From assembly GCA_964585325.1 (NCBI GenBank), contig CAZPCT010000021.1, positions 1-28,903 of the forward strand: a stretch of 28,903 nt of DNA, read 5' to 3'. Positions within the stretch are counted from its first letter, which is position 1. Every line of letters starts with the position of its first letter. The notes beneath the pieces were generated by a model. It did not search any database and had not been told where the DNA came from. It saw nothing but the letters and a program-made list of their open reading frames with translations. Positions 15,801 through 19,961 of the stretch are shown piece after piece. Made by a program: the position numbers and the translations under genes. This stretch comes from CAZPCT01 sp964585325 (GTDB lineage Bacteria; Patescibacteriota; Minisyncoccia; JACQLN01; CAZPCT01).

Positions 15801-18247
15801 GTCTGAAGTGTGCCGGCCGCCGTGTTGAGCACCCCGATACCAACACCGTCAGTAATATACGCAGAGCCTGCCACACCGAGCGTGGTGGAGGGGGAAGTTG
15901 TGCCCACGCCCAGTGTAGAAAGCCCTGTGATGGATTGGTTGTTGCCCGTGATCGCGCCCTGCAAAGTGGCATCGTAGATGTTTGTGGCGCGAAGGTTTGT
16001 GATGTATGCGGTAACAGCTTCCACGTCACCCGCAATATCCAAATTACCTGCCATCGTGGAAGTACCCGTCCCTGTGAGCGCGATATTACCCGAAGCATCT
16101 ATGGTAAAACGCTCTACCCCGCCCGTCGTGATGGCAAGTTGATCAGCGCCCGGTGAATAGATACCCGTATCCAGATCCGACGCAAATGTAAATGCTGGGT
16201 CCGCAGCAGAACCCGTTGAAGAGGCAACATATCGGTTTGCCGTGCTTGTACCAGCCGAAGAGAGGGAAGGCGAAGTGATTGCTCCGTCCACGTTCAGGTC
16301 TCCGTCAATGTCCACTGAACCCGCAAATGTGGATTCCCCCGTCCCCTGCACTACAATGTTACTTTTAAACGTGCTTGTGGCGGTAAATATGGAGACGCTG
16401 TTGACAGTAAGCGAACCCACGCTCGTATCCCCCGCCGTAAGGTCACCCACACTTGCCGCGCCGCTAATGCCAAGTGTCTCACCACTAATGGGGCCCTCAA
16501 CCGTAAGTCCACTAGTAAGGACCGCTGAGGGGGCAGTGATGTTTGAAGAAACCGTAAGCGCGCCTCCCAGGTTCGTGTCCCCCTCAACATCAAGGTCCCC
16601 GCTCACAAATACGTCTGACAGCGCCGAAAGCTTTCCTTCCACCACAAGCTCGTCAAGAAGCATTGTGGCGCCAGAGACGACAAGCGTGTTCCCTACCGTA
16701 ATGTCCTGCGCCGTGAGATCGCGCGTGGTGATCTGCCCGGCATTGATGCCGTCCGCCGTAAGGCCGCCCGAAATGTCCGCACCCGCCCTGAGCACCACCC
16801 GCTCTGTGGTGAAATTGCCGTTCTTGGTAACAAACGCAAGTGTAAACTCCTTTGATTGCAGGCCATCAAAGTACTGCGCGGAAAGATTCTCCACCGTTGT
16901 GGTGGAATCTATAACAAGCGGCGCGATGCCGTCTTTAGCGTAGCTGCGAAGCTGGCCATGGGTCTCTATGTGACCGTAAATAGAAACCTTTCCCTCGTCA
17001 TCAAGCAGGAGCACCTCGTTCGCGTGCGTTCCCGGCACGTGCCCCTGAACCGTGGTCGCATCACGGAATGTCGTGCTCGCGCGGCTAAGGAGCGCGTCCG
17101 CATTGCCAAAGCTGAATCCTCCCACCAGCACAAAGAGCGTCACTACCACCGCCACCATCACCGCCATCATGCCTTTTGGGGTCCGCACCGTCTGCTTTGC
17201 CGTATCATTCATCCGGCCAATAGGCCCCTTGGCGTCAAAGCGTGACGCGAGTGCCACCGCAAGCCGCTCAGCCGCCCTGTCTACCGGATCCTCCGAAACC
17301 TCTGGCGAAGGATAGGTCCTACCGTCTGAACGTGAAGATGCCTGACCGGGGACATCTGTAGAGGTGGTGTGGTTGCGAGGTGCTGAGATCTCGGTTGCGG
17401 GCCTTGTTGGAACAGAACCGCCCTGTGGCAGCACTTCATTATGATGAAAAAAGTCACGTACTTTCTCTCCCAAAGAATCATGCGCGTCCCCAACCGGACG
17501 AGCTTCCTCAGTGGAGGGGGTGTACTGAGGAGTCTCGTGCGATTGGTGAGGAGCTGAAGGAGACGGCGCAACGTGTTCTGCCATCTTAGGAGATTCTTCT
17601 GTGAACGCATCACCCGTAATGTTCATATGGAGTTTCCGTGTGCCGCCCGTCACGTCTGCTATATCGCTTTCCAAAGACCGAGCGCTCACAATGTGGCCGT
17701 GTTCAGGGGACGCGTTTGTGGACTCGGAAATAGAAGAGCTCTCTGGCGCGCTCTTTGACCTGTCTTCGCCTTCCTGCTTTTCCTCCAGAAAATGCGAAAG
17801 GTCTATCTTCTCCTGCGCATCCTGCGCAGGCGCGGTAGTTGGAGAGGACGCAAGGACAGCCCTCGTTCCAGCACTCACAACAGGCTCTGTCACAATTTCG
17901 GTCTCCTTTCCCTGCGCGGCCGCATAGGCGTCAAGACTCGCGGGTGAAACATGCCACTTGCCGTTTATTTTACGCGCGTCAACCTTACCCCGCCGCGCAA
18001 GCAGGCTGAGATACTCCTGTGAGTACGGCGTCTGATCTGCCAGCTCAGCGGTGGGCATATACCGCGACGCGTATTCCTGCACGCTTGGAACAGACACGTG
18101 CCAAATACCCTCTATCTTACGCGCATCAATTTTGCCCGTACGCGCAAGAAGACTCACGGAGTCAGGTGAGTATGGAACCTCATCAGCTATTTCGCTGATA
18201 GGCCGGTATATGCTTTTGTCGTCTAAGTTGTCTGTAAGTATTCCCAT
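3878..18247 (-). CDS. Giant membrane-anchored tail-fibre-like surface protein (~4,789 aa)
   Basis: Residues ~12-110 hold two similar excisionase/MerR-like HTH units (YSPDSVSLLARTGKIDARKI and YSQEYLSLLARRGKVDARKI). A charged, Ser/Pro-rich linker follows, then one membrane segment at ~358-381 (MAVMVAVVVTLFVLVGGF). Residues ~400-4100 are Gly/Thr/Ser-rich beta repeats like those of phage tail fibres (GGTGATSLTAGG, GIGTTTPSTTLSVNGSGYL, LNATTTSVGTLRAFG). A jelly-roll-like insert lies near 3440-3680 and a C1q/TNF-like module near 4000-4130. Around 4136-4280 is a beta segment (GRVPVRVTTENGPIAVGDYL), then an S74-chaperone-like part (LLSVKPIKFSV, DVGFNIDDLAAVAPDLV, coiled coil LAALEKQ to ~4386). An acidic linker, a last folded domain (~4496-4686) and a Pro/Glu tail end the protein. 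Inference: a long trimeric fibre for attachment to a host or neighbour cell. I start at 18247 because the 79 extra codons upstream encode unlikely Cys/Arg-rich sequence across a terminator hairpin. Confidence 0.85.
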   Translation of the reverse strand: MGILTDNLDDKSIYRPISEIADEVPYSPDSVSLLARTGKIDARKIEGIWHVSVPSVQEYASRYMPTAELADQTPYSQEYLSLLARRGKVDARKINGKWHVSPASLDAYAAAQGKETEIVTEPVVSAGTRAVLASSPTTAPAQDAQEKIDLSHFLEEKQEGEDRSKSAPESSSISESTNASPEHGHIVSARSLESDIADVTGGTRKLHMNITGDAFTEESPKMAEHVAPSPSAPHQSHETPQYTPSTEEARPVGDAHDSLGEKVRDFFHHNEVLPQGGSVPTRPATEISAPRNHTTSTDVPGQASSRSDGRTYPSPEVSEDPVDRAAERLAVALASRFDAKGPIGRMNDTAKQTVRTPKGMMAVMVAVVVTLFVLVGGFSFGNADALLSRASTTFRDATTVQGHVPGTHANEVLLLDDEGKVSIYGHIETHGQLRSYAKDGIAPLVIDSTTTVENLSAQYFDGLQSKEFTLAFVTKNGNFTTERVVLRAGADISGGLTADGINAGQITTRDLTAQDITVGNTLVVSGATMLLDELVVEGKLSALSDVFVSGDLDVEGDTNLGGALTVSSNITAPSAVLTSGLTVEGPISGETLGISGAASVGDLTAGDTSVGSLTVNSVSIFTATSTFKSNIVVQGTGESTFAGSVDIDGDLNVDGAITSPSLSSAGTSTANRYVASSTGSAADPAFTFASDLDTGIYSPGADQLAITTGGVERFTIDASGNIALTGTGTSTMAGNLDIAGDVEAVTAYITNLRATNIYDATLQGAITGNNQSITGLSTLGVGTTSPSTTLGVAGSAYITDGVGIGVLNTAAGTLQTSGSATFGGDVTISGTATSTAAGNFDAAGDIAATNLYSSGFAQIGSALTVGSSLTVNSGLTTLSEARITTLNATTTTVDTLAANNLISNTAGLSVLSDLRAGTLNASTTLIDTLTLTNPLAVTSGGTGQGALAAGEILLGNGTSGITSTSTLSVVRGGTGATSLTAGGVLFGGGTDPITASGVLTNGQLLIGDGSGVPTAATLTAGTNVTITNGAGSIEIAVNTTGLDADTLDGLDSAQFLRSDASDEFEAGGTLTISGTLDTNGDVSFADTDIAFDGASTNFTVTGDFSINTDDLVLTKSTGNVALGHNLDVAGSAQFGSGDVNLIDSTGKITGLSTTYFNTDTSSNLAGIITDETGSGALVFGASPTLSGATLNGLSIIADARITTFNATTTSVGTLRSFGAVDFDTTLNVDGDGTFGGLIHSLAATGTSTFAANVEIDGNLEVTGVQLITSDQTIGGDLMVNGDTTLGSDSTDTVTFNARVNSHIVPTATNTYDLGSDALRWRMGYFETSVGVGGTATTTGTSLTAAGAYAIDAGSTLSINTTNNQAVMFGTGAVTVPTLQSTNATTTTLYTDSIGVASEYFTTLTGAGLTINAGSLDVGAGSCVTVNANDVAVTANCVDAATLDSLNSTQFLRSDTSDSFTSGTLTFDAGTTLDIDGTFRADGQSVLADARVATLNATTTSVDTLTVFDNVTLGDGSGDTITPNGRFNAHLIPATSNAYDFGSDALRWRTAYLENSLVLGGNATATPSSFTTAGAYTIDTDGTLSINTTDNQAVTFGTGTVTAGGALTVNGNATLGNAATDSVVLRGDVTLTDSASTDQLMFGADVGLYRGAANRLDLATGDSFNLVSGALQVGGTTVISSNRGLFAADGTELNPSISFSADTNTGLYRPAADTIGFVTNQTEVARFTSGGFFGIATDTPAVELSVDGSGYFTGGLGIGVSTTTAGVLQTSGDAWIGGSLTVNGAFTSVPNGQVLFTGAPTGTGIDEGTLYINPPSAGSNNVLIGIAVNGTERVRIDSEGDVQIVGAFSSTATGGINDFAGALVVDGNTTLGDASSDTVTFNANIASDIIPNQDNAFDLGSATNRWQNFYAVNTQIDNLIAGGTASSTFYINQDNATADAEDSALEFERGTESPNAQIKWNSSADRLEVNNFPLHVEHELTVAGTGTSTYSGGPLWLTGSSQGSALADAILYINPGSAAADEQLLSIGVAGVQRFEVDAEGDTLIHASLGVENALFDISDDTLTINDNLRVNGNNIKDSVGTTRLTLGATNTITGNAAVTGNFTAAGAGPHYFSAGNVGVGETTPLYLFTVGNGDLFGVNSSGFVLIPDGTEGNPAFTFTTDTNTGLFQPGDDLLAFTTGGTEAARFNASGFLGIATDTPSAELSVEGSGIFSQDLYVGGDLTIVGSQELTGTSTAHHFAASSLGAADDPSYTFTADQDTGIFSAGANIFNITTAGTERLRIDATGQVGIGGTPSVPFHLLTSAASGARFETTNTSAALLDLYHNPASGMPAPVLSFSGVNTSAARKGLVTLTATTTDQTAGSEDADFYLSTVSGGTLAERLRLTSTGSLGIGTTTPSTTLSVNGSGYLTGGLGVGVLNTTAGTLQTSGSATVGDDLTVSGDTSLEAATSTSHYVSSTLGLNSEYFTTLTGAGLTINSGSLDVGAGSCITVNANDVAVTANCVDATTLDSIDSGSFLRSDTSDNFTSGTLTFDAGTILDVNGLGDFADLRAAVLNATTTNLGTLNVYGLSILPDARISTLNATTTNTDSLTAGTADINGGTIDGTVIGGSSAVAGTFTSLTATGATSLQNATATSAYVSSTLGLNSQYFTTLTGAGLTINAGSLDVGAGSCITVNANDVAVTANCVDATTLDSIDSGSFLRSDTSDSYTSGTLTFDAGTTLDVDGTLRGDGLSILADARVNTLNATSTYSDTLTVPGLSILTDGRIATLNATTTNAGTLRVFGNSQLDGTLSTATTTVMGDLMVQSSGGAATHLYVDNNNGRVGIGTASPGHALDISKSAVGSSVQMSIQNTDNTNGSSHSILRIATGGSSSGDARINFSAVGETDWNIGIDNNDANKFKIGPAIDGSSFITVTTTGLVGIGDTSPAALLTVGSGDLFQVDSSGNVSTSGTLTVNNGLSILSDARVATLNASTTSVGTLRSFGAVDFDTTLNVDGATTLANATSSSHYVSSTLGLNSQYFTTLTGAGLTINAGSLDVGAGSCITVNANDVAVTANCVDATTLDSIDSGSFLRSDTSDSFTSGVLTIDAAADLDINGDLIVSDTDVAFDGASTNFAFTGDATFNTDDLTITKSTGVVTLAHGLTVSAGSVALPAGVISNTELENSTVSYGGIQLSLGGSDATPAFDLADATNLPIVAGTTGTLTVVRGGTGATTLTGLLIGNGTSAVTATTLSSGISGQLSDETGSGALVFGTSPTLSGATLNGLSTIADARITTLNATTTSVGTLRAFGAVTLDSTLTATGGLSTLSDARIAILNATTTNIDTLTVNTSLTNTGTSTARRFLASDLGGAGAAAFGFSGDTNTGIYSPGADQLSITTGGTERVRVGSGNTIILGSGEGGTPAATTLRGAAAAGSNIAGADFTFDASNGTGSGGSGMFVFRTAASTSVTPTYASSTVDSQIDDDTTDTFTTTLPSSGSNKIAIMSVSMGDGVINDDDTWVSSIELDSGEDFTRLDGAVAPGSQGDHAVELWYLVNPPSGNKTVTVTFVDSILSTVYGLAVYENVDQSSPFGTVSTNSGGSLSATTTVSSSAGELVIGVLAKANAGETPTVGAGQTERWNALANGIGRPVWGAGSEEAGAATVEMSWDWSGTDRPWAILGVPLKPVDVSESSNTFASRLKILNTGNVAVGDVTANELLTVNGVLSLAETSAPSLTSGFGKLYVSSSDSKLYFIDDSGSSYDLTAGGGGGSSEWVDAGTHVYPKEGDYAAFPYFTATSTSATSTIAHSLTVDGTTLVVNANENRVGIGTASPGFTLDVGGTLNTSGAVTFASTLNVTGNITNTGTTTARRLLASDLGNATAAAIGFSGDLNTGIYSSGADTLNFTTGGTERVRINSSGQLLALNGSSGTPTLSFVNDTNTGMYLEGADSLAFSTGGTRRILIDSSGRVGVGVTPAAESLELSGALLLGNAAGTANGTMRWTGSDFEGRKGGAWVSLTGGGGSSLTDHISWQVTTDSNASSAQYNMFQSSNYTGMASTTHSSSGIVYTSTEGRFTIATTGKYFINLNAIVEQASGSLMDFVIAVNGTGVATSTIFNAHQTDPDENTFSIIRSLTAGDYVEFLIDGVNTVSVEARSGVNIFPATDGGADLAENYVAGETVEPADVVVFGEGRKIFKSTAGYQKALAGVVSTFPGLLLDKFNGGVPLALSGRVPVRVTTENGPIAVGDYLTSSATVPGAAMRATGPGPVIGTALSAFGTEGEDVQQGAVEVFVNLGHYSGEAHTELAFEWNEFGTSLNTFGATVNIEELSFDSAKLLSVKPIKFSVTGEDGITRTDVGFNIDDLAAVAPDLVTWSEATDTASSTPEKVKYEKLGLYLLEMFKGVEGRLAALEKQASTTKSESLSTNSEANSNDESSNTETPEEVVADPTNGSDELAVVGETPFESTNSTSTVSNGAGDEDDAATTTPSDAIDPEDTLATDGDTETGELTTPSPEATEGTADLATYKFSTGEAREMLGTTWKVDGQGVALFADLTKSETEEGGRLAGLFKTIFGVAKSQLAFLGNQARSVMGENSTIANETRLDEIGEDETKKMYATYGVASSRAEFMIAGSGVLQEGADGETVARIRFHESFISLISETEPIRVSVTPTARVNGGLYVAEKTRFGFEVRQISGQDEGATFDYIVIARRAGFERGDSEWPSGAELPQPDPSVPPASQDVSENTTDTGTATTTDPGAADTVSTSTPSEEAVNTGGTETVAPEPAPAPEPEPTPEPPAESELAPAAEPEPTSEPAATPAE
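9015..9205 (-). repeat. Cys-pair repeat, copy 4
   Basis: This encodes YFTTLTGAGLTINAGSLDVG followed by AGSCITVNANDVAVTANCVD and an FLRSDTSD end. Other copies lie near 10125-10315, 10675-10865 and 13865-14055. The two Cys are 15 residues apart in every copy and could form a disulfide within the unit. Confidence 0.85.
10125..10315 (-). repeat. Cys-pair repeat, copy 3
   Basis: The protein sequence is almost identical to the copy near 9015-9205, including the SGSFLRSDTSD end, but many third codon positions differ. The block sits between short LNATTT-type units. Confidence 0.85.
10675..10865 (-). repeat. Cys-pair repeat, copy 2
   Basis: Same unit with TINSGSLDVG in place of TINAGSLDVG. It shares the LDSIDSGSFLRSDTSD end with the copies near 9015 and 10125. 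Confidence 0.85.
13865..14055 (-). repeat. Cys-pair repeat, copy 1
   Basis: The most divergent copy: CVTVNANDVAVTANC with LDSLNSTQFLRSDTSD instead of the SIDSGSF form. It is separated from the other three by about 3 kb of unrelated repeats. Confidence 0.85.
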
Positions 18248-18289
18248 GAACGAGAGCCCATGGGGGCCTTCGCTATCTATGTGATAACG

Positions 18290-18320
18290 AAAAAACCCCG
18301 TGCGATATACGCAATCGGGG
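18290..18320 (-). terminator. Terminator hairpin in the leader of the giant gene
   Basis: On the minus strand CCCCG pairs with CGGGG, with an inner TGCG/CGCA stem around a TATAT loop, followed by six T. It ends 43 nt before the start codon of the giant gene and is oriented to stop transcription entering it. An alternative pairing, CCGTG (18328-18324) with CACGG (18302-18298), would disrupt the CCCCG/CGGGG stem. This is the layout of an attenuator; the signal that controls it is not visible. Confidence 0.65.
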
Positions 18321-18380
18321 AAACACGGTTTTCGTTTGGCCAGGGACGTGAGCGTCATCACTCCTTGACCGAGTCGCGTG

Positions 18381-18464
18381 CCGATACACAGCCGAGCTGA
18401 TATCCGATACGGCACCCGATACACCCATCTTACCGCTAATTTACGGGAAAAGCAAAGCCGATAC
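18381..18464. repeat. Four CCGATAC repeats upstream of the giant gene
   Basis: CCGATAC occurs on the plus strand at 18381, 18404, 18416 and 18458, so GTATCGG is read four times in the direction of the giant gene. The cluster straddles the predicted promoter at 18427-18455. Four copies of a 7-mer in 84 nt are far above chance, so an operator array is plausible. Confidence 0.55.
18427..18455 (-). promoter_or_regulatory. Probable promoter of the giant gene
   Basis: On the minus strand TTGCTT (18455-18450), a 17-nt spacer and TAAGAT (18432-18427) fit a sigma-70 promoter. The start would be near 18420, giving a ~173-nt leader that contains the terminator hairpin at 18290-18320. Confidence 0.5.
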
Positions 18465-18679
18465 GTGTGGACAGACTCTTTCACTTATGACAAAGGGCAT
18501 AGCGCTCACTATTTTTGGGAGCGCCAGCTTGAATCACGCTTCTTGTCTAGGAAGCGGTGGGGAGAGTCCCCTACCCGATCACACCCTCTCTCCCTAGCGC
18601 TCTCAGTCTTATATGTATGCAGGCATCTTTTACGTACGCTTCTAGCTCAAGGAGGAGTACCCACAAAAAGGTTACTAAG

Positions 18680-18688
18680 TGTGGATAA
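18680..18688 (-). promoter_or_regulatory. Perfect DnaA-box match
   Basis: The minus strand reads TTATCCACA. It ends 6 nt before the -35 box of the HTH gene promoter. It is isolated, so on its own this could be chance. Confidence 0.35.
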
Positions 18689-18694
18689 TCATTA

Positions 18695-18723
18695 TTGACA
18701 TCAAATCTTCAAACCAGTAGACT
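18695..18723 (+). promoter_or_regulatory. Promoter of the small HTH gene
   Basis: TTGACA (18695-18700), a 17-nt spacer and TAGACT (18718-18723) form a near-consensus sigma-70 promoter. The start is predicted near 18730, leaving a ~92-nt leader that contains the AAACCTT repeats. Confidence 0.75.
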
Positions 18724-18812
18724 AAAGAAGACGTCAAACCTTGGTAGTCTACAGGACAAACCTTACTAGACAACCTCATAAAGTTAGCGTCAGTATCCAG
18801 TAAACCTTACTA
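18711..18812 (+). repeat. Phased AAACCTT repeats, candidate operator array
   Basis: AAACC occurs at 18711 and the longer AAACCTT at 18736, 18758 and 18802; the last two extend to AAACCTTACTA. Intervals are 25, 22 and 44 nt, close to multiples of two helical turns. The array runs from the promoter to 10 nt before the start of the HTH gene, as expected for autoregulation. Confidence 0.5.
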
Positions 18813-18821
18813 AACTCTTTT

Positions 18822-19040
18822 ATGAAGCGACGCTATCTCAGCATTAAGCAGGCATCGGAAATAATTGGTGTGACACCGCTTACCCTACGAAACTGGGACA
18901 ACCAAGGAAAACTGAAAGCGTTTCGTAACCCCGTGAACAATTACCGTTACTACCGCGTGGATCAGATAGAGGCATTTCTGAGAGCAATGGAAGGATCGCG
19001 GGAAAAATCAAGAAAATTGAAAATTGACGTTTCCCGTTAG
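18822..19040 (+). CDS. Small MerR/excisionase-like HTH DNA-binding protein
   Basis: A 72-residue basic protein made almost entirely of one winged helix-turn-helix: YLSIKQASEIIGVTPLTLRN (helices 1-2), WDNQGKLKAFRNPVNNYRYY (wing) and VDQIEAFLRAMEG (last helix). This pattern is shared by MerR N-termini, BldC-type regulators and the HTH of IS607-type resolvases. There is no effector, dimerisation or recombinase domain, so it probably acts as a compact DNA-binding or architectural regulator. The start follows a strong promoter and phased repeats but has no Shine-Dalgarno. It diverges from the giant gene, whose N-terminus carries HTH units of the same general class, so regulation of that gene is a reasonable but untested idea. 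It ends in TAG before a bidirectional terminator. Confidence 0.8.
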   Translation: MKRRYLSIKQASEIIGVTPLTLRNWDNQGKLKAFRNPVNNYRYYRVDQIEAFLRAMEGSREKSRKLKIDVSR

Positions 19041-19067
19041 GGGAACAAAAAACAAAACACCCTCCAA

Positions 19068-19099
19068 CCAAAAAACGCCCGGCAACGGGCGTTTTTTGG
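19068..19099. terminator. Bidirectional terminator
   Basis: The arms CCAAAAAACGCCCG and CGGGCGTTTTTTGG form a perfect 14-bp stem with a GCAA loop. T runs are present on both strands. It closes the HTH gene (+) and the nucleotidyltransferase-like gene (-). Confidence 0.9.
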
Positions 19100-19116
19100 T
19101 ACTCCTTGGTTTTCCA

Positions 19117-19136
19117 ATACTCACATACGTGAGTAT
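19117..19136. other. Inverted repeat after the stop codon
   Basis: ATACTCAC and GTGAGTAT are perfect arms around an ATAC loop. It begins 1 nt past the stop of the gene at 19138-19623 and precedes the terminator by 17 nt. It may stabilise the 3' end of that transcript or bind a protein. Confidence 0.4.
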
Positions 19137-19137
19137 G

Positions 19138-19623
19138 TTACGAAACTCTAATAGTGTTGATAATCTTTTGATGCGGAGTCTCTAGAATATCTTTTAGGAA
19201 GCGGTCAAACATGTCGTACCGGTACGCAAATTCGTCGGGTGACAAGATGACATATCTAAGCTCCCTTCCCAGCTCAGTTTCCTTCTGCTTAATAAACTCA
19301 AACAAGCGCGCGAGTTTTATATTCTCCCCCACCACCAGCAGGTCCACCCTCGCCTCATCAACACCCAGAAAAATACCTGACATCAGCGCCAGTTTTATTT
19401 TGCCTATTTTCCGCAGGTCCCTCTTTATTTGTGGAGCCTCGGGTGGAGACGCCTTGAGCACAAGCGCCTGGAGCTCAGAAAAAAAAGGAAAAACTTTGTT
19501 CACTGTATACACCGTTTCACGAGCACCCTTCTGTGATGTTTGTTTACGGGACGATCCCCTCCCCTGTGTGGAAGCAGTCTGCCTCTTCTTTGGGTTACTT
19601 TTTTGCTTCTTCTTTGTTGGCAT
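19138..19623 (-). CDS. Nucleotidyltransferase-like domain protein (C-terminal part of a split wHTH-NTase regulator)
   Basis: A 161-residue protein. The first ~35 residues are Lys/Gln/Ser-rich and low in complexity. From VYTVNKVFPFFSELQALVLK onward it resembles the C-terminal half of a wHTH/minimal-nucleotidyltransferase regulator that is frequent in candidate-phyla bacteria: KIKLALMSGIFLG, ARVDLLVVGE (the strand that usually carries a metal-binding Asp), LGRELRYVILSPDEFAYRYD and DRFLKDILETP. The classical GS-x10-DxD signature is degenerate (SGIFLGVDEARVDLLVVG), so catalysis is doubtful. Its ATG lies 29 nt inside the upstream HTH reading frame, in the +1 frame. It may be a separate coupled protein, or the rest of one protein reached by a frameshift at the A6 tract (plus-strand T6 at 19599-19604). 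Confidence 0.7.
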   Translation of the reverse strand: MPTKKKQKSNPKKRQTASTQGRGSSRKQTSQKGARETVYTVNKVFPFFSELQALVLKASPPEAPQIKRDLRKIGKIKLALMSGIFLGVDEARVDLLVVGENIKLARLFEFIKQKETELGRELRYVILSPDEFAYRYDMFDRFLKDILETPHQKIINTIRVS

Positions 19624-19816
19624 TCTTTTTGGTGGTTATCAATTCTATGTTGGTAAGCGTCTTTAAATGACGCCGCACGCTCTTTTTGTCTGTCTTTGTC
19701 TGACGCGCCACATCTTCCACAGAAAAGGAGCGGTCTGGGTTGCTCAAAAAAAGACGCAATATGCGTACCCGTGGAGCGGAACCCAATAGCTTTTCCAAAG
19801 GATTTTTCTGTGTCAT
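19595..19816 (-). CDS. ArsR-like winged-helix protein (N-terminal part of a split wHTH-NTase regulator)
   Basis: A 73-residue winged helix: LEKLLGSAPRVRILRLFLSN, then SFSVEDVARQTKTDKKSVRR (recognition helix) and HLKTLTNIELITTKK (wing). Related proteins that I know from candidate-phyla genomes continue directly into the nucleotidyltransferase-like domain encoded here by the overlapping downstream frame. This frame stops at TAA right after GCA-AAA-AAG. Removing one A from that run would join the two frames. The start at 19816 lies 9 nt after a strong -10 box, with no Shine-Dalgarno. Either the gene is truly two cistrons, a frameshift is programmed, or the A run carries a mutation or sequencing error. 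Confidence 0.72.
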   Translation of the reverse strand: MTQKNPLEKLLGSAPRVRILRLFLSNPDRSFSVEDVARQTKTDKKSVRRHLKTLTNIELITTKKNANKEEAKK

Positions 19817-19825
19817 ATCAACGGC

Positions 19826-19853
19826 AGTATAGCAGGGATACGATAATTTTCAA
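19826..19853 (-). promoter_or_regulatory. Promoter of the wHTH/NTase genes
   Basis: TTGAAA (19853-19848), a 16-nt spacer ending in TGC, and TATACT (19831-19826) form a strong promoter with an extended -10. Only 9 nt separate the -10 from the ATG, so the message would have a leader of at most ~3 nt. Confidence 0.75.
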
Positions 19854-19943
19854 TCATCAATGTTTTCAACCGCCAACCTCAGAGAATTGTGAATTACTTG
19901 AATAGTGATGACTGAAAGTTGGGCGTTCCGTGGCATTTCCCTG

Positions 19944-19952
19944 TGCTATACT
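19944..19952 (+). promoter_or_regulatory. Extended -10 promoter of the PP2C-like gene
   Basis: TGC-TATACT is an extended -10 element; no good -35 is seen. It overlaps possible earlier starts and lies 9 nt before the ATG at 19962, which fixes that ATG as the likely start and implies an almost leaderless message. Confidence 0.65.
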
Positions 19953-19961
19953 ATGCCCATC

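Noticed and set aside
18248..18484. A longer giant protein starting at 18484 or at the ATG near 18358
   Set aside because: The extra residues are Arg/Cys-rich and unlike a protein N-terminus, they run through a terminator hairpin, and the predicted transcript starts near 18420, after the 18484 start.
19905..19961. PP2C-like protein start at 19905 or 19953
   Set aside because: The extended -10 box at 19944-19952 lies inside or directly against this stretch, so the transcript would begin after both start codons.
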